Source: CAZQFV01 sp964613665 (GTDB taxonomy: Bacteria > Chloroflexota > Chloroflexia > DTKN01). Taken from it: DNA of 64,000 nucleotides. The position numbers were made by a program, and so were the translations under genes. The notes under the pieces were generated by a model, which was not told the origin of the DNA, searched no databases, and saw only the letters and a program-made list of their open reading frames with translations. The stretch covers positions 12,415-76,414 of the forward strand of contig CAZTIG010000016.1 in NCBI GenBank assembly GCA_964613665.1, in the 5' to 3' direction. Below are positions 52,302 to 61,254 of the stretch, piece after piece; position 1 is the stretch's first letter; every line of letters starts with the position of its first letter.

Positions 52302-52335
52302 GAAACCCCCTCAGACGAGGGGGTTTCCCTTTTTT
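52302..52335 (+). terminator. Intrinsic terminator of the Flp gene
   Basis: Perfect 11-bp stem, GAAACCCCCTC/GAGGGGGTTTC, 4-base loop, followed by CC and six T. Confidence 0.95.
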
Positions 52336-52368
52336 GGGGCCCGTGCCCCCGGACGACCGAGGAGAACG

Positions 52369-53946
52369 ATGAACGCCCCCTCTGCCGCCGGCAAGTCCCC
52401 TCCCTTCCTCTGCAGGCACCCCTATTTCCTGCTTCTGCTGCTCATGGAGCTGGCCCTGCTTGCCCGGCTGTTCTTTGCCACCTGGGTGGAGAACCCCGGG
52501 ATCGCCGATCCGGCCCACTACTACACCGTCGCCGCGAACCTGGTCGATGGACGCGGCTTCCAGGAGGACTATATCTGGAACTACCTGACCAAGCCGGATA
52601 CCATCACCCACCCCAGCAATAGCTACTGGAGCCCGCTGACCTCACTCGTCATCGCCCTGCCGCTGCTCCTCTTTGGCAAATCGCTGCTGGCGGCGCTGGT
52701 GCCCGCCCTCCTCTGCGGCATCGCCCTGGCCGTGCTCAGCGGCTCCGTGAGCCGGGCCTACGCCGACTCCGATTTCTCTTCCCGGTACGCGGCCGGCCTG
52801 GTCTTCCTGGTACCGCTGCTCATGCTCTTTTCCCTGCGGGCCGACACCCCCATCTACTACGCCTTTTTCGTCACCCTGGCCCTCTTCGCCATGGTCAGGG
52901 GGCTGACCGACCCGCGCTTCTTCCTGCTGGCGGCTGCGGCCACCGCGCTGGCCCACCTGACGCGCATGGACGGGGTGCTGCTCGTCCCGGTCCTGCTGAT
53001 CATGGTCCTACTCTCCCAACACGGCCGCCGGGCCCGCCTGCTCTACCTGCTGTTCTGCCTGCTGCTCTACCTGGCCGTCATCTCGCCCTGGCTGATCGAC
53101 AACGTCCGAACGTTGGGATCCCCGCTGCCACCGGGCCCGTCCAAGGCCGCCTACCTGACGGACTATCGCGAGATCGCCCTCTACTCGGAGGAGCTCTCGC
53201 TGCAGCGCTACCTGGCATGGGGACTGGGCAACATCCTCGCGTCCAAGGCCCACATCGCCGGCTACGTGGTCAGCACCTTCTACGAGTCACTGGGACCGGT
53301 CCTGCTGATCTTTGCCCTGGTGGGCATCGCCGACGCCCTGCGCCACCCCGATGAACGGCGCAACTGGCGCTCCTACCTGCCACCGCTGCTCTTTCTCCTC
53401 TTCCTGGCCGCCTTCTACATCCTCGTCGCCACCTTCCCGGCCGAGCACGGCTCTTTCCAGAAGAGCGGCGCCGCCGTCCTCCCCTTCTTCGTGGTCTTTG
53501 CCGTCCAGGCCATCGAACGGCGCATCCCGTCGCGCGCCGCGGCCACGGCCGTCCTGCTGCTGCTGGCAACCGTGCTGCTGGTCCAGGGCATGGCATTGAC
53601 CGGGGGGACGATCAAGGCCGACGCCTTGTGGGGCCGGCAGCTGCGCGCGGTGGGCGACCTCGTCCGGCAGCACGACCCGGCAGCGCAGGACGTGGTCATC
53701 ATGACCCGCTACCCCTGGGACATCTACTACGAGACCGGCTACCAAGCCATCCAGGTACCCTACGACGACCGCGACACGGTCTACACCGTGGCCCAGCGTT
53801 ACGGGGCGAACTACCTGCTGCTGCCAGCCTTGCGCGAGGCGCTCGACGGGCTGTGCGACGGGAGCCTGCAGGACCCACGCTTCGTCCTGGTGGGGGCGAT
53901 TCCGGAGACGGACTGGAAGCTGTTCCGCATCGCCCCACCGCGCTGA
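52369..53946 (+). CDS. Polytopic membrane protein, GT39-like
   Basis: 525 residues; GAGGAGA precedes the ATG. About ten membrane helices. The first external loop reads NPGIADPAHYYTVAANLVDGRGF, with the D-P-x-x-Y-Y...G-R-G pattern of GT39-like proteins (first helix end, acidic residue, then a Gly-rich turn), and SYWSPLTSLVIALPLLLFG corresponds to the second helix. The soluble C-terminal region (about 420-525) is alpha/beta (DVVIMTRYPWDIYYETGY). It lies just behind the Flp terminator, so it needs its own promoter, which I did not find. Heptamer array E begins right after the stop. Confidence 0.7.
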   Translation: MNAPSAAGKSPPFLCRHPYFLLLLLMELALLARLFFATWVENPGIADPAHYYTVAANLVDGRGFQEDYIWNYLTKPDTITHPSNSYWSPLTSLVIALPLLLFGKSLLAALVPALLCGIALAVLSGSVSRAYADSDFSSRYAAGLVFLVPLLMLFSLRADTPIYYAFFVTLALFAMVRGLTDPRFFLLAAAATALAHLTRMDGVLLVPVLLIMVLLSQHGRRARLLYLLFCLLLYLAVISPWLIDNVRTLGSPLPPGPSKAAYLTDYREIALYSEELSLQRYLAWGLGNILASKAHIAGYVVSTFYESLGPVLLIFALVGIADALRHPDERRNWRSYLPPLLFLLFLAAFYILVATFPAEHGSFQKSGAAVLPFFVVFAVQAIERRIPSRAAATAVLLLLATVLLVQGMALTGGTIKADALWGRQLRAVGDLVRQHDPAAQDVVIMTRYPWDIYYETGYQAIQVPYDDRDTVYTVAQRYGANYLLLPALREALDGLCDGSLQDPRFVLVGAIPETDWKLFRIAPPR

Positions 53947-53950
53947 CGAG

Positions 53951-54034
53951 AAGCGATCAGCGCTCAGCCTCTGCCGAGACTGATCGCTGATCGCTGACCG
54001 CTAACGCTGATCGCTGATCGCTGACCGCTAGATC
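53951..54034 (+). repeat. Heptamer array E (CTGATCG/CTGACCG type)
   Basis: Units CTGATCG CTGATCG CTGACCG, a 6-base slip, then CTGATCG CTGATCG CTGACCG (53980-54027), preceded by a partly complementary AAGCGATCAGCGCTCAG. It fills the space between two convergent genes; the kbl stop lies in it. Confidence 0.85.
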
Positions 54035-55206
54035 ACTCCCAGCTCCCGGCCCACCTTCTCGAAGACGGCCAGGCCCTGGTCGAGGTCCTCGCGGGTATGG
54101 GCGGCGGTGTTCATCACCCGGATGCGCGCCTGGCCCCGGGGCACGGTGGGAAAGCCCAGCGCCATGGCAAAGACGCCTTCCTCGAAGAGGCGGCGCGAGA
54201 ACTGCTGCGCTAGCGGCGCCTCGCCCAGCATGACCGGGACGATGGGGGTTTGGGTCTTGCCGGTGTTGAATCCCAGCCGGGCCATGCCCTGCTTGAAATA
54301 CTCCGTATTGGCCCACAGCTTGCCCACCAGCTCGTCCGAGTGCGTCAGGATCTTGATGGCCTCCAGGCAGGCCGCCGAGTCGGCGGCGGTGGTGGCGCTG
54401 GAGAAGAGGAAGGGGCGCGCCTTCTGGCGGATATAGTCGACCAGCAGCTTGCTCCCGGCGATGCAGCCGCCGACCACGCCCAGGGCCTTGGAAAAGGTGC
54501 CGATCTCCACGTCGAACTTGCCCTGCAGCCCAAAGTGGTGCACGATGCCGCGGCCGTGACCCAGGACGCCTTCGCCGTGGGCGTCGTCGACCATGGTCAG
54601 GACGTTGTACCGGGCGGCGACCTCGTAGAGCTTGTCCAACGGGGCGATGTCGCCGTCCATGGAAAAGACGCCGTCCGTGATCAGCATGCCGCGGCGGTAG
54701 TTGGGCAGGTTCTCCCGAATCACGCGCTCGGCGTCGGCGGCGTCGCAGTGCTCATAGACCATGATCTTGGCCCCGGCCAGGCGGCAGCCATCGATGATCG
54801 AGGCGTGGTTGAGGCGATCGGAGAAGATGACGTCCTCCTTGCCCACCAACGGCGGGATGGCGGCCTGGTTGGCGCAGAAGCCGGACTGGACGTAGAGGCA
54901 GTCCTCGACCTCCTTGAACTGGGCGATGGCCTTTTCCAGCTCCACGTGCAGCTCCAGCGTGCCGGCGATGGAGCGGACGGCGGCCGGCCCGGCGCCCCAC
55001 CGGTCCAGGGCGTCCTTGGCCGCCTGGCGCAGCCGCGGATCGTTGGCCAGGCCCAGGTAGTTGTTCGTGCAAAAGTTGAGGACCTTTTTCCCGTCGACCA
55101 CCATGTGCGCCCCGGCCGCAGAGCCGATGGTGCGCAGGCGGACGAGCAGGCCCTCGTTGGTCAGGCGGGTCATTTCCTCACGGATGAAATCGTACTTGTC
55201 GGCCAT
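54028..55206 (-). CDS. kbl: Glycine C-acetyltransferase (2-amino-3-ketobutyrate CoA ligase)
   Basis: 392 residues, close to the 398 of E. coli Kbl. It is a PLP enzyme of the alpha-oxoamine synthase family that splits 2-amino-3-oxobutyrate with CoA into glycine and acetyl-CoA. Visible features: NFCTNNYLGLANDPR (substrate entry), YVQSGFCANQAAIPPL, DRLNHASIIDGCRL with the PLP-stacking His, MVDDAHGEGVLGHGRG with the Asp, and GTFSKALGVVGG with the Schiff-base Lys. It follows tdh after 32 bases. Other oxoamine synthases (KAS, BioF) are similar, but the tdh neighbour supports Kbl. Confidence 0.92.
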   Translation of the reverse strand: MADKYDFIREEMTRLTNEGLLVRLRTIGSAAGAHMVVDGKKVLNFCTNNYLGLANDPRLRQAAKDALDRWGAGPAAVRSIAGTLELHVELEKAIAQFKEVEDCLYVQSGFCANQAAIPPLVGKEDVIFSDRLNHASIIDGCRLAGAKIMVYEHCDAADAERVIRENLPNYRRGMLITDGVFSMDGDIAPLDKLYEVAARYNVLTMVDDAHGEGVLGHGRGIVHHFGLQGKFDVEIGTFSKALGVVGGCIAGSKLLVDYIRQKARPFLFSSATTAADSAACLEAIKILTHSDELVGKLWANTEYFKQGMARLGFNTGKTQTPIVPVMLGEAPLAQQFSRRLFEEGVFAMALGFPTVPRGQARIRVMNTAAHTREDLDQGLAVFEKVGRELGVI

Positions 55207-55218
55207 CGTTCACTCCTC

Positions 55219-55243
55219 GCTCTCCACGCTTTCACGTTTCAGG
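55219..55243 (-). repeat. Heptamer-like array F between tdh and kbl
   Basis: Three period-7 units (CTCCACG CTTTCAC GTTTCAG) covering the tdh stop codon. Same TTTCACG family as array L. Confidence 0.6.
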
Positions 55244-56309
55244 CCCTGATATCCGCCGGGTCCGGGAACATCACCACCTTGCCTACGTTGCGGTCGGACG
55301 AGTCCATCGCCGCAAAGCCCTGCTCGAAATCGTCCAGGGGGATGCGGTGGGTGATGACCGGGGAGGGGTCCAGCTTGCCGGAGCGCAGCAGGCCGGCCAT
55401 CTGGAACCAGGTCTCCCACATCAGGCGGCCGTTGATGCCCAGGAGGCGCACCCCCTTGAAGACCAGGCCGTTCAGGTCGATCTGCAGCGGCCCGGCGGGC
55501 AGGCCAAAGGCGCTGAAGCGCCCGCCCTTGCGCAGGACCTTGATGCCGTCGTCGACGGCCTGCTGGCTGCCGGTCATCTCCAGGACGACGTCCACGCCAA
55601 AGCCGTCGGTGGCATCGAGGATCGTCTTGACCACGTCGGTGGCCGGGTCGGAGATGTTCAGGGCCACGTCCGCCCCCATCTTGCGGCCCAGCCCCAGGCG
55701 GAAGGGGTACTTGCCGACCTGGAAGATGCGGCCGGCCCCGCTGGCGCGGGCCACGGCCACGGCGTTCATGCCGGCCGGCCCGTCGCCGAAGACGGCCACG
55801 TTCAGCCCGGTGACCGGCTCGGCCAGGACGGTGTAGACGGCGTTGCCCAGCGGTTCCATGATGGAGGCCAGGGCCGGGTCCAGGTCGGGGTCGTTCTTCC
55901 AGGCTACCGTCTCGGGAATGACGGCGTACTCGGCGTAGGTGCCCTGGGTGTCCACGCCCAGGATCTTGAGCCGGGCGCAGATGTGCTGCTGGCCGTTGCG
56001 GCAGACCGGGCAGACGGTGCAGGGAATGTGGCTCTCGGCCGAGACAAAGTCGCCCTCCTTGAGCAGGGTGACGTCGCGGCCCGCCTGGACGACGTGGCCG
56101 GCGACCTCGTGGCCGATGATCAGGGGCGGCTTGATGCGGCCGGCCGCCCAGGCGTTCCAATGGTAGATGTGGCGGTCGGTGCCGCAGATCGAGGTAGCCT
56201 TGACCTTGATGAGAACGTCGCGGGGACCCGGCTCGGGGATCGGGACAAGCTGCATCTCCATGCCCGGGCCGGCCTTGGCCTTGAGGATCGCGCGCATCTT
56301 CTCTGCCAT
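55239..56309 (-). CDS. tdh: L-threonine 3-dehydrogenase-like Zn alcohol dehydrogenase
   Basis: 356 residues from the ATG at 56309 (AAGGAGG 6 bases upstream); the frame to 56555 passes through a heptamer array and is unlikely to be coding. MDR-superfamily features: SICGTDRHIYHWNAW (catalytic Zn Cys and the Tdh-like His-Trp), GHEVAGHVV, structural zinc cluster CTVCPVCRNGQQHIC, and the NAD fold VAVFGDGPAGMNAVAVA. It oxidises threonine to 2-amino-3-ketobutyrate, the substrate of Kbl next door, so the two form the threonine-to-glycine pathway. Promoter at 56397-56425. Confidence 0.9.
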   Translation of the reverse strand: MAEKMRAILKAKAGPGMEMQLVPIPEPGPRDVLIKVKATSICGTDRHIYHWNAWAAGRIKPPLIIGHEVAGHVVQAGRDVTLLKEGDFVSAESHIPCTVCPVCRNGQQHICARLKILGVDTQGTYAEYAVIPETVAWKNDPDLDPALASIMEPLGNAVYTVLAEPVTGLNVAVFGDGPAGMNAVAVARASGAGRIFQVGKYPFRLGLGRKMGADVALNISDPATDVVKTILDATDGFGVDVVLEMTGSQQAVDDGIKVLRKGGRFSAFGLPAGPLQIDLNGLVFKGVRLLGINGRLMWETWFQMAGLLRSGKLDPSPVITHRIPLDDFEQGFAAMDSSDRNVGKVVMFPDPADIRA

Positions 56310-56396
56310 ACAAGCCTCCTTCTTCTTCGAAGCGCTTTCTGTCAGCAAAGGGAACCACCCTCGTGGTGGTTCCGCGGCGGGCGCATGTCCGGGGGG

Positions 56397-56425
56397 ATTA
56401 TAGCACAGGGAGGGGTGGGGCGCAA
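56397..56425 (-). promoter_or_regulatory. Sigma-70-like promoter of tdh-kbl
   Basis: Minus strand TTGCGC (56420-56425), 17-base spacer, TATAAT (56397-56402). Its -35 adjoins heptamer array G. Confidence 0.75.
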
Positions 56426-56428
56426 ACG

Positions 56429-56520
56429 AGAGCAAGAAGCAAGCAAGAGGCAGGATGCAGGAATAGGGAAAGACGGCGAGAGTGGGAGACAGGGGGACAA
56501 GGAGTGACCCCGGAGCAAAG
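56429..56520 (-). repeat. Heptamer-like array G (purine-rich on plus)
   Basis: Degenerate period-7 units (GAGAGCA AGAAGCA AGCAAGA GGCAGGA TGCAGGA and so on). Read on the minus strand it resembles arrays B, D and H. Confidence 0.65.
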
Positions 56521-56615
56521 GCGGGGCACGGCGAAGGGACGAGTGGCAAGAGCAAGGAAACCCGGGGCGGGGAGGGCCACGGCGTAGCGAGGCAATGCGC
56601 CAGGGGCGTGACTGC

Positions 56616-57587
56616 TCAGTCTTCGGACCCCCTTGGCCTGAACATCTCCAAAGGTACCACCAGGCCGGCCTCATGCAGCGCCGGCAGGACCCGCGGTAGC
56701 TGTGCGGTGGCGCTGAAGCGGCCGCGGACCCGGCCCTCCGCCATGCCCTCTTGCCGGAACTCGAAGATGTCCTGCAGGGCAATGGCGTCGCCCTGCTGCC
56801 CCTGCACCTCGGTCACCTTGAGCACGCGGCGTGAGCCGTCGCGCAGCCGCTCGATGTGCACGATGACCTGCAGCGCGGCGGAGATGGCGTGGCGCACGTT
56901 CAGCAGCGGCATCGTCGGGTCGGCCGCAGTCAGCAGCATCTCCAGCCCGGCCAGGCGGCGGCGCTCCGCTTCCAGCGCCGCGGCGGTATCCTCCAGGGCC
57001 GCGTAGAGCAGCACCCCGGGTGTGAGGTCGGTCGGCACGCCGGCCGGGGCAGACGTCTCCTCGGCCGGTCCGGCCGCCGGCTCTGGCCGCCGCGAGATGG
57101 CCGAGCTGCGCACGATGCGCTCGAGCAGGGAGAGGACGGGGCCGCCGCGGTCCTCGGCGACAGGGAAACCGACAGCGGCCAACTCATGTTCGCCGGGGAG
57201 GGCGGCCAGTACCTCCTCGGCGGAGGCGTAGCGCTTGGCGGGATCCTTGGAGAGCAGGCGCAGCACGACGCGCTCCAACGCCGGCGGGAGCACCGGGAGC
57301 GTGGGGCGCAGCGGCGGTACCGGGCTGTTGAGGATCTGGGAGAGCACGCCGAGGACGTCGTTGGCCACAAAGGGCGGCAGGAACTTGATGGCCACCTCCC
57401 GGCCGAGGGGCGCGTCGCGGGCGCGGTAGAGGAGTCCCTTGCTGCCCTGGCCGCGCTCTTCCGGCAGTCGGTAGCGATCCTTCAGGAAGGGAGGGGGCGA
57501 GTCGGGTCCATGGCCTCGTCCTGTGCGACCATCCCTGCAGCGCGGCCGCGGCAGCAGCACCGGGCCGCTCCTGGGGCACCGTCCCAA
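56616..57587 (-). pseudogene. Chimera of a gutted Ser/Thr protein kinase and a CpaF C-terminus
   Basis: 323 codons, open. Residues about 35-78 are a kinase N-lobe: LKDRYRLPEERGQGSKG (Gly loop), LYRARDAPLGREVAIKFL (ATP Lys). The sequence then jumps at once to the end of the C-lobe, LERVVLRLLSKDPAKRYASA; the HRD and DFG catalytic loops are absent. Residues about 213-316 match the C-terminus of CpaF/TadA secretion ATPases (IERLRDGSRRVLKVTEV, IALQDIFEF, GRVRGRFSATAQLPRVL); the Walker motifs are absent. So neither half can work as its family does. It may be a decayed fusion or a new scaffold protein. It follows the UbiB gene on the same strand. Confidence 0.7.
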
Positions 57588-57758
57588 CCTCCGGCACGCC
57601 CGCCCGCCGTGAGGCGATCAGCGGACGGCAGCGCACGCGGCGCCCACGGGCATTATCCACAGCCGCCCTCGCGCTGCCACGGCCAACAGCCCCTTCCCCA
57701 CCACAACGCCCACCCCACCGGGTTTCCCTGCCCCTGGTTCGCCGCCCCTTGTGTCCCT

Positions 57759-57805
57759 GCCTCCCGCCTCTTGCATCCTGCTTCCTGCATCCCGCATCCT
57801 GCCTC

Positions 57806-57813
<8 letters not shown>
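57759..57813 (-). repeat. Heptamer array H (GCATCCT type)
   Basis: About eight period-7 units (GCCTCCC GCCTCTT GCATCCT GCTTCCT GCATCCC GCATCCT GCCTCCT) covering the UbiB stop codon. The units are near-identical to those of array D, 12 kb away. Confidence 0.85.
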
Positions 57814-59446
<1,633 letters not shown>

Positions 59447-59466
59447 GGCGGACTCGGCAGAGAGCA

Positions 59467-59562
59467 GACCATGGACGACAGACGATGGGCCACAGACCAC
59501 GGACCGTGACCCGCGGCGCATGGCCTGTTGTCCGCGGTCCGTCGTCTACGGTCAGGCGTCTG
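59467..59562. repeat. Heptamer array I, two inverted arms
   Basis: Left arm: six exact units GACCATG GACGACA GACGATG GGCCACA GACCACG GACCGTG (59467-59508). Right arm: TGGCCTG TTGTCCG CGGTCCG TCGTCTA CGGTCAG GCGTCTG (59521-59562), roughly the reverse complement. The whole can fold as a long imperfect hairpin. The xseB stop (59552-59554) lies in the right arm. Confidence 0.85.
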
Positions 59563-59800
59563 TCTCTTCCTCCAAGGGTACCTCGCGCACTTCCTCGCCC
59601 TCCCCCACCAGCTGCGTCACCCGCAGCTCGGCCTGGTCGAGCAAGGCCTGGCAGTGGCCGGCCAGGGCCATGCCGCGCTCGTAGAGGGCCAGGGTCTCCT
59701 CCAGCGGCAGGTCACCCCGCTCCAGCCGCCCGACGACTTCCTCCAGGCCGGCCAGGGCCTCCTCAAAGGGCAGGTCGAGCTCGCTCTTGTCTGCGGCCAT
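59552..59800 (-). CDS. xseB: Exodeoxyribonuclease VII small subunit
   Basis: 82 residues, normal length. The family pattern is clear: LPFEEALAGLEEVVGRLERGDLPLEE, read as F-E-x-A-L-x-x-L-E-x-I-V-x-x-L-E-x-G-x-L-x-L-E-E, then LALYERGMAL and the helix LLDQAELRV. Several copies bind the large subunit XseA, encoded 43 bases upstream, to form the single-strand-specific exonuclease VII. GGAGGGG lies 5 bases before the ATG. The last codons are part of heptamer array I. Confidence 0.93.
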   Translation of the reverse strand: MAADKSELDLPFEEALAGLEEVVGRLERGDLPLEETLALYERGMALAGHCQALLDQAELRVTQLVGEGEEVREVPLEEETDA

Positions 59801-59815
59801 AGGCCCCTCCGATCA

Positions 59816-59850
59816 TCAAACTCGCATTTCGAACTTCGAACTCCTACCCC
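59816..59850 (-). repeat. Heptamer-like array K (CGAACTT type)
   Basis: TCAAACT CGCATTT CGAACTT CGAACTC CTACCCC: five period-7 units between xseA and xseB. The xseA stop lies at their end. Confidence 0.7.
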
Positions 59851-61031
59851 CTCACCTCCACCCCGAACTCCCCCTCGCGCACCTGCACCGCCAGCCGTTC
59901 CCCCATCGTCACCTGCGCCGGGCTGACCACAACCTCGCCGGAGGCCCGCCGCACGATGGCATAGCCGCGCTGCAGCGTCGCCCGCGGGTCGAGGGCAGCC
60001 AGGCGAAGCGCGGCCGTGCGCAGGCGCTCGCGGGCCAGCCCCAGGCAGTGGCGCAGGCTGCGGCCGGCCCGCCCGGCCAGCTCGTCCACCTGCTGCCGGC
60101 GCGCGGCGACCATCCCCCGCGGCGAGAGATGCCGCAGCATGCGGCGCTGCTCCCCCAGGCGCAGGCGGCCCTCGGCGAGCTGCCGGCCGGCGCCCTGCGC
60201 CAGCCGCTGCCGTAGCCGGGCCAGCTGCCCCCGCAGGTCGCCCTGGTCCGGCACGGCGATCTCCGCCGCCGCCGAGGGGGTCGGCGCGCGCACGTCGGCG
60301 GCAAAGTCGGCGATGGTGAAATCGGTCTCGTGGCCGACCCCGCTCACCACTGGCGCGCTCGCCGCGCGGATGGCTCGGGCGACGACCTCCTCGTTGAACG
60401 GCCAGAGGTCCTCCAGCGAGCCCCCGCCGCGGGCCACGATGATGAGGTCCACTCCCCGCCCGCGCAGCCGCTCCAGGGCGGCGACGATCTGGCCGGCCGC
60501 CTCCTTGCCCTGGACCTGGGTGGGCGAGACGACCAGCTCGACGAGCGGGTAGCGCCGGGCCAGGATGTGGCAGATGTCGCGCAGGGCCGCCCCGGTGGGC
60601 GAGGTGACCACGCCGATGCGCCGGGGAAAGGGCGGCAGGGGCCGCTTCTGCTCGGGGTCAAAGAGGCCCTCGGCCTCCAGCCGCGCCTTGAGCTCCTGGA
60701 AACGCAAGTAGAGCAGGCCGACGCCGACGGGGCGGACGGCATCCACATAGAGCTGCAGCTTGCCGCCGGCTTCGTAGAAAGAGACCCGCCCGTGCACCAG
60801 GAGCGCTTCGCCGTTAGCCGGCAGGCGCTCCACGCGGGCCGCGGCCTGGCGAAAGAGGGCGCAGGAGATCTGCGCATCGGCCTCCTTCAGCGTGAAGTAG
60901 ACGTGGCCGGCACCGGAGCGCGACAGGTTGGAGACCTCCCCCTGGACCCAGACGTCGCCCAGGACCTCGTCGTACTCCAGCAGCTCGTGGATATAGGTAG
61001 CCAGCTCACGGACAGAAAGGATGATCGGCAT
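59844..61031 (-). CDS. xseA: Exodeoxyribonuclease VII large subunit
   Basis: 395 residues from the ATG at 61031. The N-terminal OB fold is visible (ILSVRELATYIHELLE, VWVQGEVSNLSRSGAGHVYF), then the catalytic domain with RIGVVTSPTGAALRDI, DLIIVARGGGSLEDLWPFNE, in two parts, and VVSGVGHETDFTIADFAAD, followed by the coiled-coil arm and a short C-terminal domain (RATLQRGYAIVRR). It is a little shorter than E. coli XseA (456) because the arm is shorter. Oddly, heptamer array J begins 2 bases before the ATG, so there is no Shine-Dalgarno sequence, and the frame stays open through the array. Confidence 0.93.
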   Translation of the reverse strand: MPIILSVRELATYIHELLEYDEVLGDVWVQGEVSNLSRSGAGHVYFTLKEADAQISCALFRQAAARVERLPANGEALLVHGRVSFYEAGGKLQLYVDAVRPVGVGLLYLRFQELKARLEAEGLFDPEQKRPLPPFPRRIGVVTSPTGAALRDICHILARRYPLVELVVSPTQVQGKEAAGQIVAALERLRGRGVDLIIVARGGGSLEDLWPFNEEVVARAIRAASAPVVSGVGHETDFTIADFAADVRAPTPSAAAEIAVPDQGDLRGQLARLRQRLAQGAGRQLAEGRLRLGEQRRMLRHLSPRGMVAARRQQVDELAGRAGRSLRHCLGLARERLRTAALRLAALDPRATLQRGYAIVRRASGEVVVSPAQVTMGERLAVQVREGEFGVEVRG

Positions 61032-61032
61032 G

Positions 61033-61252
61033 GCGATTGGCGATTGAAGATTGACGATTGAAGATTGGCGATTTACGATTTGCGATTGACGATTGAAGAT
61101 TGAAGATTGGCGATTTACGATTTGCGATTGACGATTGAAGATTGAAGATTGACGATTGAAGACTGAGAGCCAATCGTCCAATCGCCACTCTTCAATCGTA
61201 AATCGTCAATCGTCAATCGTAAATCGTAAATCGTAAATCCTAAATCGTCAAT
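61033..61252. repeat. Heptamer array J, two long inverted arms (19 + 12 units)
   Basis: Left arm 61033-61165: nineteen exact period-7 units of GCGATTG, AAGATTG, ACGATTG, GCGATTT and ACGATTT, with a higher-order order repeated about three times. Right arm 61169-61252: twelve units of CGTCAAT/CGTAAAT type, complementary in kind to the left arm. It fills the complete gap between the xseA start (61031) and the efp stop (61255), and is strikingly A+T-rich for this genome. Confidence 0.95.
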
Positions 61253-61254
61253 CC

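Noticed and set aside
56310..56555. 82-residue N-terminal extension of threonine dehydrogenase
   Set aside because: It would run through the promoter and heptamer array G; the ATG at 56309 has AAGGAGG and matches the family start.
61033..61252. Possible CRISPR array
   Set aside because: The units are 7 bases, contiguous and without spacers of constant length, and there are no cas genes.
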